Assembly (NCBI GenBank): GCA_015146655.1
Contig: VKHL01000028.1
Location: forward strand, 62,001-126,000
Direction of reading: 5' to 3'
Source: Ochromonas danica
Taxonomy: Eukaryota > Sar > Chrysophyceae > Chromulinales > Chromulinaceae
Length of the DNA stretch: 64,000 nucleotides
Of the stretch, positions 36,001-45,538 are shown one piece after another (position 1 is the stretch's first letter; every line of letters begins with the position of its first letter). The notes beneath the pieces were generated by a model. It had not been told where the DNA came from, made no database searches, and worked only from the letters and a program-made list of their open reading frames with translations. The position numbers were made by a program, and so were the translations under genes.

Positions 36001-36309
36001 CGAGGCGGCTGGAGGAACATGCACTGCCAGCAGATTCTCTCTGTTGTCCTCCTCCACCACCTGCTGCTGCTGTTGCTGCTGGTCTGCCTCATTCGAGTCA
36101 GAGAGAATCTCAATCATTTCGTACTTCATATAAGAGGCATCTGCCAAGTCCGAGCAAGAAGTTCTCTCGGGGTCACAAGAGGTGGGCTTGTTAAGAAGGT
36201 TGGCAGCCCTTCGCCTGCTGGGCTGCTCCTCCTCATCAGAAGATGAGTCAGAAATAGACTCTTTCAGCAAAGATCTGTAGTCTATCTGGTGGACAGGTGT
36301 TAAGGACAT
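33028..36309 (-). CDS. Sen1/senataxin-type superfamily 1B helicase
   Basis: 1093 residues, intronless, ATG at 36309 (an in-frame TTG lies six codons upstream). The N-terminal 200 residues are low-complexity: acidic/serine stretches, a seven-glutamine run near residue 80 and a serine tract near 110. The helicase core has Walker A GPPGTGKTKT near residue 550, motif Ia APSNTAVDELV, Walker B IIDEAAQAVEPSSLIP near 760, motif III GDPCQLPATVFS, motif IV region ETQYRMHPLIAEFPS, motif V STVDGFQGREKDIIIFSCVR and motif VI RLNVAITRARFALWVVG. This set and order define the Sen1/senataxin/IGHMBP2 group. Sen1 unwinds RNA-DNA hybrids and assists transcription termination in the nucleus. The C-terminal 30 residues are rich in lysine, arginine and histidine, a probable nuclear signal. 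It is closest in style to Sen1, though other UPF1-like relatives cannot be excluded. Confidence 0.9.
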   Translation of the reverse strand: MSLTPVHQIDYRSLLKESISDSSSDEEEQPSRRRAANLLNKPTSCDPERTSCSDLADASYMKYEMIEILSDSNEADQQQQQQQVVEEDNRENLLAVHVPPAASSRSSSSSSSSSSSSSSSQVPSSPSAPSGIQTLGYHRPPPKAYQPLPIDVAEPVPLRKRSYSDLQDRSDAVNQRLARSSQEKETPERWRGRLWPGKAIIAFCRVITRCVPPAITPRDKIRLKRGHTELVPHWKETEIPKIGTHFPTITSHSSTFFLLTVEESREAVMKDEDSNDLVSEEDHEGGSIDRSSVNGASNGWVDCEVVNIVNESEYGSVRSANDVRLGSVWVVKVAIRSPNVTLDDSRSNTSSRLFARDGALAGGDLVILSSQAWPRHLLGIVQPWDPDYDFKFGINFGIPSQIHASMMAEGAEDMTTANLLICVDSGESASAESLGGWASPGAIHSGVVFQMAVLGNVMTYIRECQALMSLKLLHPRLRDVVLNMEDRQKVSYVTESIPATAPGPSNVPCPLWKALVLDHNESQLRALRMVCRRDTVEDVPASPICLLQGPPGTGKTKTILAILSVFLAGALKPSSKATKVVAGSSFRSDEIKRVRADSFSNEVWSPGRTTDRPRILVCAPSNTAVDELVYRVITQGLLGPDGARLDDVNVVRIGHAMKDEYLKRNKSHVFQDFKSRHHLSEQDNNVLRIVERVSLDNIVEDRRRVLQATDGQRQLGCNFKYSDIRKQVLEKADIVACTLSGAGSQPILEVVLRITGFKFDAVIIDEAAQAVEPSSLIPFKFNPQIVVMVGDPCQLPATVFSRACKQANYSQSLFLRLQRSGIPVAMLETQYRMHPLIAEFPSQRYYNNCLLTDASILAADSMHRLKPYYADKSGLFRPIVFHDLQYGRESLEHCSVCNHSEARYVVALFDQLLKHYPKETVNVGIIAPYRAQRRLIIHTLKNTFGKHLCNQLDIEVSTVDGFQGREKDIIIFSCVRATRATGDAEGAASDNIGRGIGFLKEWQRLNVAITRARFALWVVGHQQTLRRDPEWRALLDYFRSKNAILGLNREKAIHDYVQLRSLGSGNSSSSKKSSKSKRKEKERHHHKNGKSRS

Positions 36310-36763
36310 GGTGGAAATTTCTCTCAATCTAGTAAATAACCACAGTGCTGGTAATCATCGACCAGCAGAGACCAAACAACACATTCTCGCCAAAAGACAA
36401 CGAAGACGTGTTAAGTTAAGTAGCATGCATCCGGTTAAGTTTACATTTCGTTAAGTTAAGAGCACTTCGGAGTTGACAATTAATGAAGACCCAAAGTGTC
36501 ATTCATTGTAGAGTATACTCTTGTTCTCTTATTTATATTGAAAGGAAAGGTTTGCAATTGGTTTTAGGCTTCTTCATGGTTTACACAGCCTTCCACATTT
36601 AAGATCGCCTCACCACCTTCCAGATCGCGTTTATTAACCAAATTAGTGCGTTTATACGAGTTGTAGATGTGGTTGTTTGCAGTGGCAAGAGGTTGCTTGC
36701 TGTGAAGGAAGCGAGCGATCTTGTCATTCCAAGTTCAGGAATCCATCTCATCATCAAGAAAAA
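36310..36763. promoter_or_regulatory. Divergent promoter region with repeated TTAAGTTAAG
   Basis: 454 bp between the helicase and capping-protein starts. TTAAGTTAAG occurs at 36411-36420 and again at 36451-36460, with GGTTAAGTTT between them (36433-36442). The same core recurs upstream of other genes here. A CT-poor, AT-rich stretch at 36480-36560 follows. No coding potential was seen. Confidence 0.5.
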
Positions 36764-37905
36764 ATGGCAGACAAGGTAAAGTGTTCGACATGTTCTTTTC
36801 TAATCAAATCTATGAAATGGAGAGGTTCTAAGAGGTTCAACCTGACTGACTGTAGATTGCAGCATCCTTGTCTTTGATGCGAAGACTGCCCCCCAACAAG
36901 GTCGAGCAGAATCTCAACGGACTGCTCAACCTCATCCCTGAGGAGACTGACGAACTGCTTCAGAGAGTGGACCAGCCGCTCAAGGAGGCAACTGATACAG
37001 AAACGGTATGAAATAACCTTTAAATTGACTGACTCACTGTGACTCACTCTGACTGACCCTGTCTGACTCACTGTCTCCGCTCTGTTACCAGGGAAGAAAA
37101 TACCTTTTGTGTGATTACAACCGAGATGGTGACTCTCATCGGTAAGCATCATTACGCAGTGCTCTTTGTCTTGCTGTCCTCACGAGACTGACTGTCTGTG
37201 CTCAGCTCTCCCTGGTCCAATAAATACGACCCTCCCCTAGAGGACGGATTCTTACCTTCTGAGAAGTTACGCGAAATGGAAATCGAGTTCAATGAGCTCT
37301 TCGATGCGTATCGTGAGCTGTATTTCGAGGGAGGAACCTCGTCGGTCTATTTGTGGGATCTGGACCACGGCTTTGCTGGCTGCTTTCTCATCAAGAAGAG
37401 TGAGAATTCTGCCTGTGCATTCATTTACTTGAACCTTGCTTCACTGGTGAATGTTGTATGTATTGTGTTGTGGGTAGATGTCAGTGGGGATCGCTTTGTG
37501 CAGAGCGGGTGCTGGGATTCCATTCATGTGGTAGAAGTGGAGGAAGCAGCCAACAAGTCCTCTGCCAACTACAAGCTCACCACCACCATCATCCTCACCA
37601 TGAATGTTAACAAGAGCGATGTTGGAGAGAGTCTGTGGTCTGGCACCCTCACTCGTCAAAACACTCTCAACTCCCCCGTGACTGAGGTGAAGACTCATTT
37701 CCACAACATTGGTCGCCTCATTGAAGATATGGAGACGGATATGCGATCCAATCTCAATGAAATCTACATCATGAAGACCCGCGAGATTGTCAATAGTATT
37801 CGAACCTTGAGGACGGGTCCTGTCATGGACGCCGCACACGTCGCGACTCTCAACGCTGCCGTCATGGGCCATGGAAAGACTCGCAAGAATGACTCAGAAG
37901 TTTAA
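36764..37905 (+). CDS. CAPZB: F-actin-capping protein subunit beta
   Basis: Caps actin filament barbed ends as a heterodimer with the alpha subunit. Five exons (36764-36775, 36856-37005, 37092-37141, 37206-37399, 37478-37905) encode 277 residues, the same length as human CAPZB. The first exon codes for only four residues. Family motifs are continuous across the junctions: [34 protein letters not shown] spanning the exon 3-4 join, DPPLEDGFLPSEKLREME, YFEGGTSSVYLWDLDHGFAG and GCWDSIHVVEVEE. The C-terminal tentacle region (IVNSIRTLRTGPVMDAAHVA) is present. The fourth intron is a multiple of three and open, so a reader without homology would miss it. Introns are 80, 86, 64 and 78 bp. Cytosolic; one of the safest calls in the window. 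Confidence 0.96.
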
Positions 37906-38130
37906 AGAGTGCAAAGGAAGTTAGGAAGGATATATAGCATATAATGAAAAGGGGTTGTGGTAAGGCTAAGGCAGTGTGACAACACTATTCATTCCCCTGG
38001 CTGGAAGACAATAGAGTTAACTATATACAGTACATGCAGACCCCACTCTGCGCCTCTAGACTACAAGATCTGATCCCAGCAAAGCAGCGAATCAATCGCC
38101 AGGGAGACCCAATAGAGCAGTTTGATCTGG

Positions 38131-38560
38131 TCACGACATTTCTTCCTCTGCAGCCACAGCTCCACTGTCCTTCTCGCTGTCATTTAAAATCAATGCTCGT
38201 ATCCTCAAGTCATTGATAAGATCCAGCAAAACCTCTGCATGGTGCACCTGTCACACAATCACATCCCGCGACATTATCAATACCATGCATGTACTATGAT
38301 AGTATGTGGTCAGTCAGTCAGTCAGTGAGTCAACTCTAACTCACCATATTCTCTCCCGCAGCTTCTATCTGCAACTCTTCATGCCGTCCGAACCCGCTTG
38401 GAGAGGAGAGGGAGGAGTACTTCTTCAGCAGAGTGCGGTAGTTGACGAGCAACTTCTGAATGTTGGAATCCACCTGACTTTCGAATCGTTGTTGCTGCTG
38501 CTGGGCCAGTAGAATCTGGCGACTAGCTGTTGACGATTCTTGCACTTTTGATGAAATCAT
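38131..38560 (-). CDS. MED22: Mediator complex subunit 22-like protein
   Basis: Two exons (38345-38560 and 38131-38247; 97 bp intron GTGAGT...ACAG containing a short TCAG repeat) encode 110 residues. The pattern follows MED22/Surf5: a glutamine-rich helix, QVDSNIQKLLVNYRTLLKKY, then LQIEAAGENMVHHAEVLLDL, then LRIRALILNDSEK. In human MED22 the equivalent segments are a helical DNFTEIIK region, MHVRAANIVRAGESLMKLV and FLILND. MED22 is a small head-module subunit linking transcription activators to RNA polymerase II. ATG at 38560 is preferred because the family has only a short N-terminal extension; the frame stays open up to 38656. The match is by spaced motifs, so moderately sure. Confidence 0.7.
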
Positions 38561-38761
38561 CTCTGGCTGTCTGCCAAGCCACCAAAGAGTTTTCTGTTTG
38601 CCAATACAATAGATGGGAAAGACACAATGGATTCCATGTTTGAACATGGATTCCATTGGTTTGCTTTGACCAACGCCTGGGGGCAGGATGAGGAGTTGAT
38701 CTTAGCTGTGATATTACCTGTGATATTTTAATGCGTCTGTGTGGCTTATGACTAGGGTTTG

Positions 38762-39433
38762 ATGAGCAAGGTCGAGCTGATCCGCACCTACTTGAAGCAT
38801 CATGATAGGCTGGATGTCATTCTGCAGAGCGCGATACGACCGTATGGTCTGATCGCCCAACCTCCAGCTAGACTGTCTCTCTTCCTGGATCTGTCGATCT
38901 TGCTGGCTTGGTATAGCTCAGTTCTGATCCTGGAGATGCGAGCTCGCATGGACAGTGTGTTGGATGTGTGGTCAGATATGTAGGTGCGCAACACTTCCAC
39001 CAAGTCTTCCGGAATATTCGTGCAGAAGAACCCATCCTCACTATCTTGTCCCGCCTCTCTTCGGTGATTCGCAGGCTTTTCTGTATTTGTCAGAGGCCTA
39101 TCAGCGCGCTTTATCTGATCCTCGAAGCAATAGTCCCAGAAGTGCATCGGGTGTTGGAAGTGAGCGTGTAGTGGCTGCAGGTGCTAAAGAGTGGTTGGGA
39201 ATGGTTGAGGAGGAAGAGTTTTCGGAATATTTGACGTTTTTGGCCTCAGTGGCAAATGATGCTTACCGCGTCTACACGACCAATCTGATCAATTTTGATG
39301 ACATCGGAGCTCAAGATGATGTCCTGGCTACCCTTGATGTACACAATGCTCTGGATAGAAGCCGGTATTGCTTTTCGGTTATTTATTTTCTTCGTCAGCC
39401 TCTGTGCAGACTGCCGTCATTGCTGCGTCTTAG
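38762..39433 (+). CDS. Uncertain small gene, unknown function
   Basis: A tentative model of three exons (38762-38979, 39026-39338, 39410-39433) keeps one frame and gives 184 residues. The second exon is the most coding-like part (AFLYLSEAYQRALSDPR, EFSEYLTFLASVANDAYRVY, LINFDDIGAQDDVLATLD). The last intron (71 bp) is of normal size; the first (46 bp, GTAGGT...GCAG) is shorter than any other in the window. I recognise no family. The first exon has a hydrophobic stretch (LSLFLDLSILLAWYSSVLIL), but its antisense reads as glutamine-rich helix, so this half might instead belong to a minus-strand gene upstream of MED22. Both the strand of the first half and the exact ends are doubtful. Confidence 0.35.
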
Positions 39434-39572
39434 TTTGTTGTGGAGGAGATCAAAAGCTTTGCATTCAGCCAGCACGACAAGGTTTGTTGCCTTTAGTCAT
39501 TGGTGATTAAGGATCATTTCTGGTCGTTTTATGTGAATTTATCAAATACAATATGAAATGCAATCTATCTCA

Positions 39573-40228
39573 TTAACTCATTCGAGCAGCCAATAGCTCT
39601 ACTGCTAATCTCAGATCATTTGGAGGTGCAACATCTCGCACCCGCTGTAAAATAGACTCAAAATTCCTTTTACTGCTGTCTCCCAATCCCTTAATAGCTG
39701 AAAGCCTCTTCTTATTGTCCAAGAGGAACTCATATGATTCGTTTTGTATGGAAAGGGTGAAGGCGATGTTCCCTTTGCCTGTACAGCACAGCAATGAGGC
39801 AGACAGCCAGCGACGATGAAGGGGTGATAGTACTCAAACAAGAGAGGGCGTTAGTCTGGACTCACCATTTTGGCAGCTGACCTGGCAGACCTCCACCCCA
39901 GTGAGAGCTCTGAGTGCATCTTGCAGAGCTCCGATCCTGCAGACATCATCACCATGAGATATTGAACCAACCCATGCACCTAGACTAAGATAGTTATAGC
40001 TTACCTCTTCTTTTCTTCTAGCAGACGACTATACTCTTCAACATTTCTCTCTTGCTCTGCAAATCAAGTCACCCCAAAGCCAGTTTCAGACTCAGAGGGA
40101 TGGAATGAGAGAGATAAGACAAAGCCAACCATACCTTTCTTCCTCTCAGAAAGCAGCTGGTCGAGACTTTTCAAGGCCTCGCTGAGTGGGGAGGTGTCTA
40201 TGATAGAAGTAGCCATGGAACCATTCAT
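39573..40228 (-). CDS. Small coiled-coil protein with RWD-like C-terminus, possibly kinetochore-related
   Basis: Four exons (40135-40228, 40005-40056, 39866-39936, 39573-39778) join in frame to 140 residues; introns are 78, 68 and 87 bp with GT-AG ends. Residues 1-50 are a charged coiled coil (EALKSLDQLLSERKK, VEEYSRLLEEKKR). The rest (ALRALTGVEVCQVSCQNG, NIAFTLSIQNESYEFLLD, SILQRVRDVAPPNDLRLAVE) alternates strands and ends in helices, a layout like the small RWD folds of Spc24, Spc25 and Csm1. These proteins likewise have a coil followed by a short globular tail. Sequence identity is not strong enough to name it; other small coiled-coil proteins are possible. A second ATG four codons downstream could also start it. 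A perfect inverted repeat lies 52 bp upstream. Confidence 0.62.
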
Positions 40229-41383
40229 AGACGTTTCCTGCAATCGTCTTCTTGTAGTCTAACGACTATTCCAACCCTCTTAAGTTAACAATCTCTGTTA
40301 ACTTAATCACCTGTCAGCTATTCCATGTGGAATCCAATGGAAATGCCCATGTCAATCACAACAACCTAAGTTAGTTAAGATTCCTACAGATCTTTCAAGG
40401 TACTAACTACACAGCACACATGTACTAATACCTATTACCAAGTCAACAAACCGAGGTAGCTACGAGGTGTGTAAACAATCCTCTGGTACATAGGCATTGA
40501 TCAAGGCAATAGCTGGGCCAAGGTTCGGTAGGAGCGTTAGAGCCGGAGATGGGCCGAAGCACGCCAAGATCCCCGCAAAGGACTTGGATAGCAAAGGACT
40601 TCAAGGAGCGCTTTAGTTGGAGGCCTGCAGCTTCATCATTTAACGTGAAGTGAGCTTGTCTCCTAGCCACGAGCACTTCCGACAGTGGCGTTTCTTGTCT
40701 TGGTTACTGCTAGCCCAGTTTTGTGTTGACGACAAGGAGGAGGGCTGCCGACATCGCACTTCTCCACTTTTGAAGACGCGGTCACATTCTCAAAAACACT
40801 TGCGTAGACATGAAGAAGCAGATTTATATTGCCATTGCTTCAAAAATGTCTGGATATATCAATGCATATAGGAAATCCAGAAATGCTTGACAAGACTAGA
40901 GCGAGTGAGTGAGTAGGTAATGCGTTCGACCAAGCCGCAGCGGAGTTTATGTGAATGGACTCCCTCTTTTATTTCTTCACTATGCTCTCAATCGTTTCAC
41001 TCTCTGGTCAAATGTCCTTGTCGTCTGAAGCGATCTTGCACCTCTTTCTCTCGTCGGTGGCAGTCAAAGAGGTGAAGTCAACGCCCTCCTGCCACACCCC
41101 ACACCTCACAGAGCACCAGCTCTAAAAGTGATCTTTCTTCATTTATAAACCATCTCTTACAGCGTGAAAAGTCGCAGAGAAGTGGCGCACTACGGCATCC
41201 GTTGTGAAGCGGGAGTGTGTGCGGAAGTGCGAAGGAAAAAGAAGTCCAGCAGCGACTTCTTCACCTTCATTCTCTTGGCACTCCGTCATCTCGAGCGAAG
41301 AAGACTAGAGCTGACCACAGAGCGCTCTTTGCTCATCCAATACTCAGTGCTAATACAGCAGTCTTCCTTCTATCAAAAGAAAA
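40229..41383. other. Large divergent intergenic region
   Basis: 1155 bp between the small coiled-coil gene and the FUSC gene, the longest gene-free stretch in the window. The left end has GTTAACTTAA-type motifs (40280-40306 and 40374-40380). Short frames at 40443-40676 (minus), 40650-40871 (plus) and 41164-41415 (plus) show no domain, and the last overlaps the FUSC start in another frame. Nothing resembling tRNA box A/B pairs was found. Confidence 0.4.
40280..40306. promoter_or_regulatory. Perfect 10-bp inverted repeat of TTAAGTTAAC
   Basis: Arms TTAAGTTAAC (40280-40289) and GTTAACTTAA (40297-40306) flank a 7-base spacer, 52 bp before the start codon of the small coiled-coil gene. The same core stands in other promoters of the window, suggesting a palindromic transcription-factor site rather than a terminator. 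Confidence 0.5.
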
Positions 41384-44300
41384 ATGACATCAAATGTCGA
41401 CTGGGGTCGCGATAAAGACAATCTCTTAGATAAATTACTACAAGCCAGGAATCATTTCGGTACCATCATTCCTTTGAAAGTACGAAGAAAGGTGGCCTTG
41501 GGCCTGCGAACGGCATGGACTTTCTTCCTTTGTATTCTGTTGATTCAGTATTGGACCTGGTCGCCTGTGGGAATGTATATTTCCCCAGTCATCTCTGTCA
41601 TGTCCAGTTGCATGTATTTGGGGTTATGGCAAGAGAACATGTTTAAGGTATTTTATGGCACCGTTGTGAGTGCTGCTATAGGAGTAGTCGTAGGGCTCGC
41701 ATACGAGACCAAGCCGTTGCAAATATCCATGTTCTTTCTCGCTGTGATTTGGATTGGCCGCATGCCAGGCTGGGATCGATTGGCCATTGTCTTGGGCACT
41801 CTATCCTTCATGCTTGGAGCCGTGTGGCCTAATCTAACCCTGGGCAAAGTCACTGGCATCAAGTCATACTATACGGTTATGGCCATTCAGTTCATCCCTT
41901 ACCTGATCACAGGAATTAGCTTGTTGTTTCCTCGACCAGCTTTAGCTACTTACCATGCAAGATTTCAAGCGCTTCTCATTTGTCGAAAGCTGTCTCACAT
42001 GTTCACAGCTGTTGTTAAGTCGTTCCTCTCTTATGATGATATGGATGTGTGCTGTGCGGAGTTTGATCAATATCACACAGAGATTATGGCGGATCTGGCC
42101 ACTTTGAAGATCCTAACCAGACATGTTGACTACGAACGATTGATTTTCCCCAGCATTAGTGGAATGCCTCGATCACTGCAACTTTTAACCGAGATTGTTG
42201 ACATCATCGTGGAGGAACTTGTGGGCATGAAGGAAATGGTGAAGCGTATCTCCTTCAACAAAACCCACGAACGATTTGCCGAGAGGCAACGAGCCGATCT
42301 CATTACCATAGCCCAGGAAATGGAAATTGCTCTGGCTATCATTGGTGAGCATTTTGATTCATTTGATCCTTGGAAAGGATTCGTTCCCGATATTGTGAGG
42401 AGAGTGTGGGGCTATGTCTTCAAGTGTGAATGCTGGGAGGATCATAGTCATGCTCTACGCTTGCGCATGAGTAAGTTTATGAATATTCCCACCGCTCAAG
42501 AGTTGCTGGAGCATCATCTGCATCATCGCCATGCAAATTCCACAAGCCATCTTTCTCGTCCTCGTGGTAAATCCATGGAAGAAGTGGAAGAGATGCCTCA
42601 TTATTCCTTCATGAAAGTCGAAGTTGAAGATGATGCTTCTGCAATGGAGGCAGGCCTAAATCATAACCATCAAGCCCATAATCACGCACATCGCCATGAA
42701 CAGCGTGCTCATTCACTTCCTCCGACTAGCCAACAGCCGCCAGCAGCCCCTAATCATCCCCACAGCAACAGTATATCAGGTCCAATAGTCCTTGATCACC
42801 ATCACACGATCAGTCAGGCAAGTCATATTAGCGCTCTCAGTCACGCTAGTAACGCCAGTATGGTGGAGTCGGAAGGGGCCAATAGCATGCAGAGCATGTT
42901 TCATGAGACGATGTATCGACTATCCAAAGCTCGTTCTCGTCTGCTTTATCATTACAGTGAGGTGCGCAGGGAATATGTCTTCCATCCCGGCAGGAATGAA
43001 GAGGTTGATAACCCAGAAGTGCTCGTGTCAAGAGCCACTGAAGCTATGACTTCGTTAATTCGTGAAGAAAGGACGTTCACAGAAGAGAAAATTCGCACTC
43101 TTTCCTCTGTGGGGTGGGACACTCGCCACAGTTCTCCAATAAAACAATCTGACCCGAAGAGTGAAGTGGAGAATGAGCTCAAGCGACAGAATCTTGTGAA
43201 GCTCTCAGTCAAGGAAGAAACAAAGCGACTGAGCCTACGCAACTTCGGCTCCAGAGGAGCCTACATGCACCGTATCTCCATGGTTGTTGAATATGTTGCG
43301 TCCTTGCAACATACTCTTGTCTCGCATGACCAGCATTTTGACTTGCCTCGCTTTGTTTGGGGTTGTATATATCCTTTTCTCTCGTACTTCCCAGAAGTTT
43401 TCCTCTCCTTAGTAGGCGCTGCCAGATACTGTCGAGATCAGTTCTATGCTTCATCAAGTGTTTTCGAGTTTCTATATGATGTTATTTCTGTATTTTTGAG
43501 CACGTACTCGCCTGCAATGAAAGTCGCTGCCATTCTCTCTCTTTGTACTTCAGTCTTGATCTTTGAACTCATGCCGTTCCTCTATCATGGAGGGCTATGG
43601 ATGTCTCTTGTGGTTATTATCATTCGCCAAGATATCATCTCCTCATCTTTCTTAACTTCTGCTCAGCGTTTAGAAGGCACAGTAATTGGCTCGATGTATG
43701 CTTTTTTGGTCTATACAGTCTTCAGTTGCGATAGCAAGCGATGCGGATATTGGGTGAATATCCCTTCTATGGTGCTCTGGGTGTTTGTTTGTGGTTGTTT
43801 CCGAGATGGCGTTCAACATGGTTACTCCGCTACAGTCGCTTCATTTACTCCCATAGTCTTGATCTTAGGACAAAATGGAAACACAATGAGTGGAGCCTGG
43901 GGGCGTATTGAAGAAACTTTTATTGGTATAGCCATCTACTTGATCATCGACAACCTCTTCTTCCCTAAGCGCATCTATACTTCAGTGAAGAGTTCCGTCT
44001 TGCAATGCATTGAACATAGTCGAGCAGTGTTCAGCGAGTGTATTAAAGGAGTGCAATATGTTGTCAAATTGGAGAATTGTTGTGCTCCGCCAAAGCATGA
44101 AGATGTGCTCAAAGATTGGACCCTTAGCCAAGAGAGCAAACATCGCAATCCCGACAGATTTGAAGACGGTGAGGATGATTTGGGTATTTATGGTAAAGCG
44201 GCTGATGTTCGGTATCGCACTGGCAGTGTGGCCTCTGAGATCCTTCTCCACAGAGAAAGCACAAGCAATATAGGCAGTCGTCGGTCTGGACGTGAGGATT

Positions 44301-45186
44301 CGGTCGACGAAGAACCGCCCCCCATTGTTGATGTGGAAGAAGAATCAGGCAAGGAAGGAGTTGAACTGTCTGCATTGTCGATCATTGTTGACGACCCCAC
44401 TGCACCTAAATCCATGCAAGAGATCTTGGCGCATTGTTCCAAACACTTCCTCATTGCAGAAAAGCGGTTGAACACCATGCGCGGTGAGTTGGTGAAACAA
44501 TCAACTCTGTTGGGATTAGTTCCTTTTGAGCCCGAGTTATGGCATCGAACATTTCCTCTCTCAACTTATCAAAAGCTTCTTGAGGCATTCAAGAAAGTGT
44601 GGAGATCAGGCCTGGCTCTGAACATTGGATCAAAAGCATTCACAGTTGTCATGTGTCAGATCATTCATCGCGAACAGATTATCGGACAGCATCTGGTACA
44701 TTTCAACTTCATGATAAATCATTTGTTCCTCATTTCTGCCAAAGCTGACGAGGCAATGGTAAATGCTCATGAGGCTTTTTCCAAGTAAGTTAGTCTTTTG
44801 ACTTATCTTATCAACGTATTATAATATTTGTTACGTTACACTTGGATAGACTATATGCTCGCACCAACGAAGAAGTAGACCTCAGCTCTCTTTTGTCATT
44901 GAGAAGAGTGTGTGACAAGCTGTCCGAGGCAGTTGAAGAACATTTCCGGGTAGTATTCATGCACTTGCCTACGGAGGTACTGCTGGCGTTCAGTCCCTAT
45001 TTTTTGGTGGCTTGGCAGGTCGGTTCTCAAAGTTAACCTTCACCCATGCGACAACCTTTTTAATCAGTCTGTTTGCCTATCATATAGAATGTCTTCGAAA
45101 GTGCGCAGGATTTAATAAAAGATCTCTCAGAACTAGGTATGACACTTCTCATGGTACGCAACATTGAAGGCCTTCTCCAGTTGTAG
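41384..45186 (+). CDS. FUSC/ALMT-like family integral membrane protein
   Basis: Three exons (41384-44784, 44850-45018, 45088-45186; introns 65 and 69 bp) encode 1222 residues. There are two membrane blocks of about six helices each, near residues 38-190 (TAWTFFLCILLIQYWTW, VISVMSSCMYLGLW, IAIVLG-like segments) and 700-865 (VAAILSLCTSVLIFELMPFL, GLWMSLVVIIIRQD, RLEGTVIGSMYAFLVY, GRIEETFIGIAIYLIIDNLFFP). The second carries the RxxxTxxG motif typical of the FUSC family (fusaric acid resistance, fungal Bre4-like and plant malate-channel relatives). A cytosolic region between the blocks includes an unusual histidine-rich loop near residues 420-480 (NHNHQAHNHAHRHEQ). The long C-terminal region is helical. 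Likely an anion or organic-acid transporter; substrate unknown. The last two small exons were chosen because they continue the helical region without a break. Confidence 0.8.
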
Positions 45187-45538
45187 TCGACCCTCTTTGA
45201 ATAGCCCGGCATTCCCCCGCCGCCTTTCCTTCTCTCCATTCCAGTCAATTCCCCACGTTCCTACACAACCTCTGCACACGGGAAGTGCATTTTGTACGTA
45301 TTTAGACAGGTTACTTTAGACAATTATCTATCTTCCGTAGGTTTACTGCAGCACAAAGCGTTTTTGATAGCCAGCCTTTGTTGCAACTCTTTGTTTCCAT
45401 CTAGCCCTAACGATGCGCATATCATTTGTAAGAGTAATGCGCTCCTCGAGCAATGAATGACAGAAGCAATATTAAAAAGTGAAATCCAATTGCATTGAGC
45501 CGCCGCCATAGAATCTTGCATGATACTCAAACCTGCTT
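45187..45538. other. Convergent 3' region, FUSC / putative glycosyltransferase
   Basis: 352 bp between two converging stop codons. Short open frames on the minus strand (45060-45248, 45324-45545) are without recognisable features. I see no RNA gene or repeat. Confidence 0.4.

Noticed and set aside
38550-38565. ATGA overlap between a minus-strand upstream frame and the MED22 start, suggesting a dicistronic unit
   Set aside because: The upstream frame depends on an unproven 41-bp intron and three alternative frames look equally plausible.
40443-40871. Overlapping ORFs of 73-77 codons on both strands in the long intergenic region
   Set aside because: No recognisable protein pattern, overlap each other on opposite strands, and no splice partners were found.
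40915-40945. GTTCGACC stretch resembling a tRNA B box
   Set aside because: No matching A box or cloverleaf arms at the right distance.
41164-41415. 83-codon ORF overlapping the FUSC start codon in another frame
   Set aside because: Arginine/serine-rich chance frame; the FUSC frame is clearly the coding one beyond 41384.
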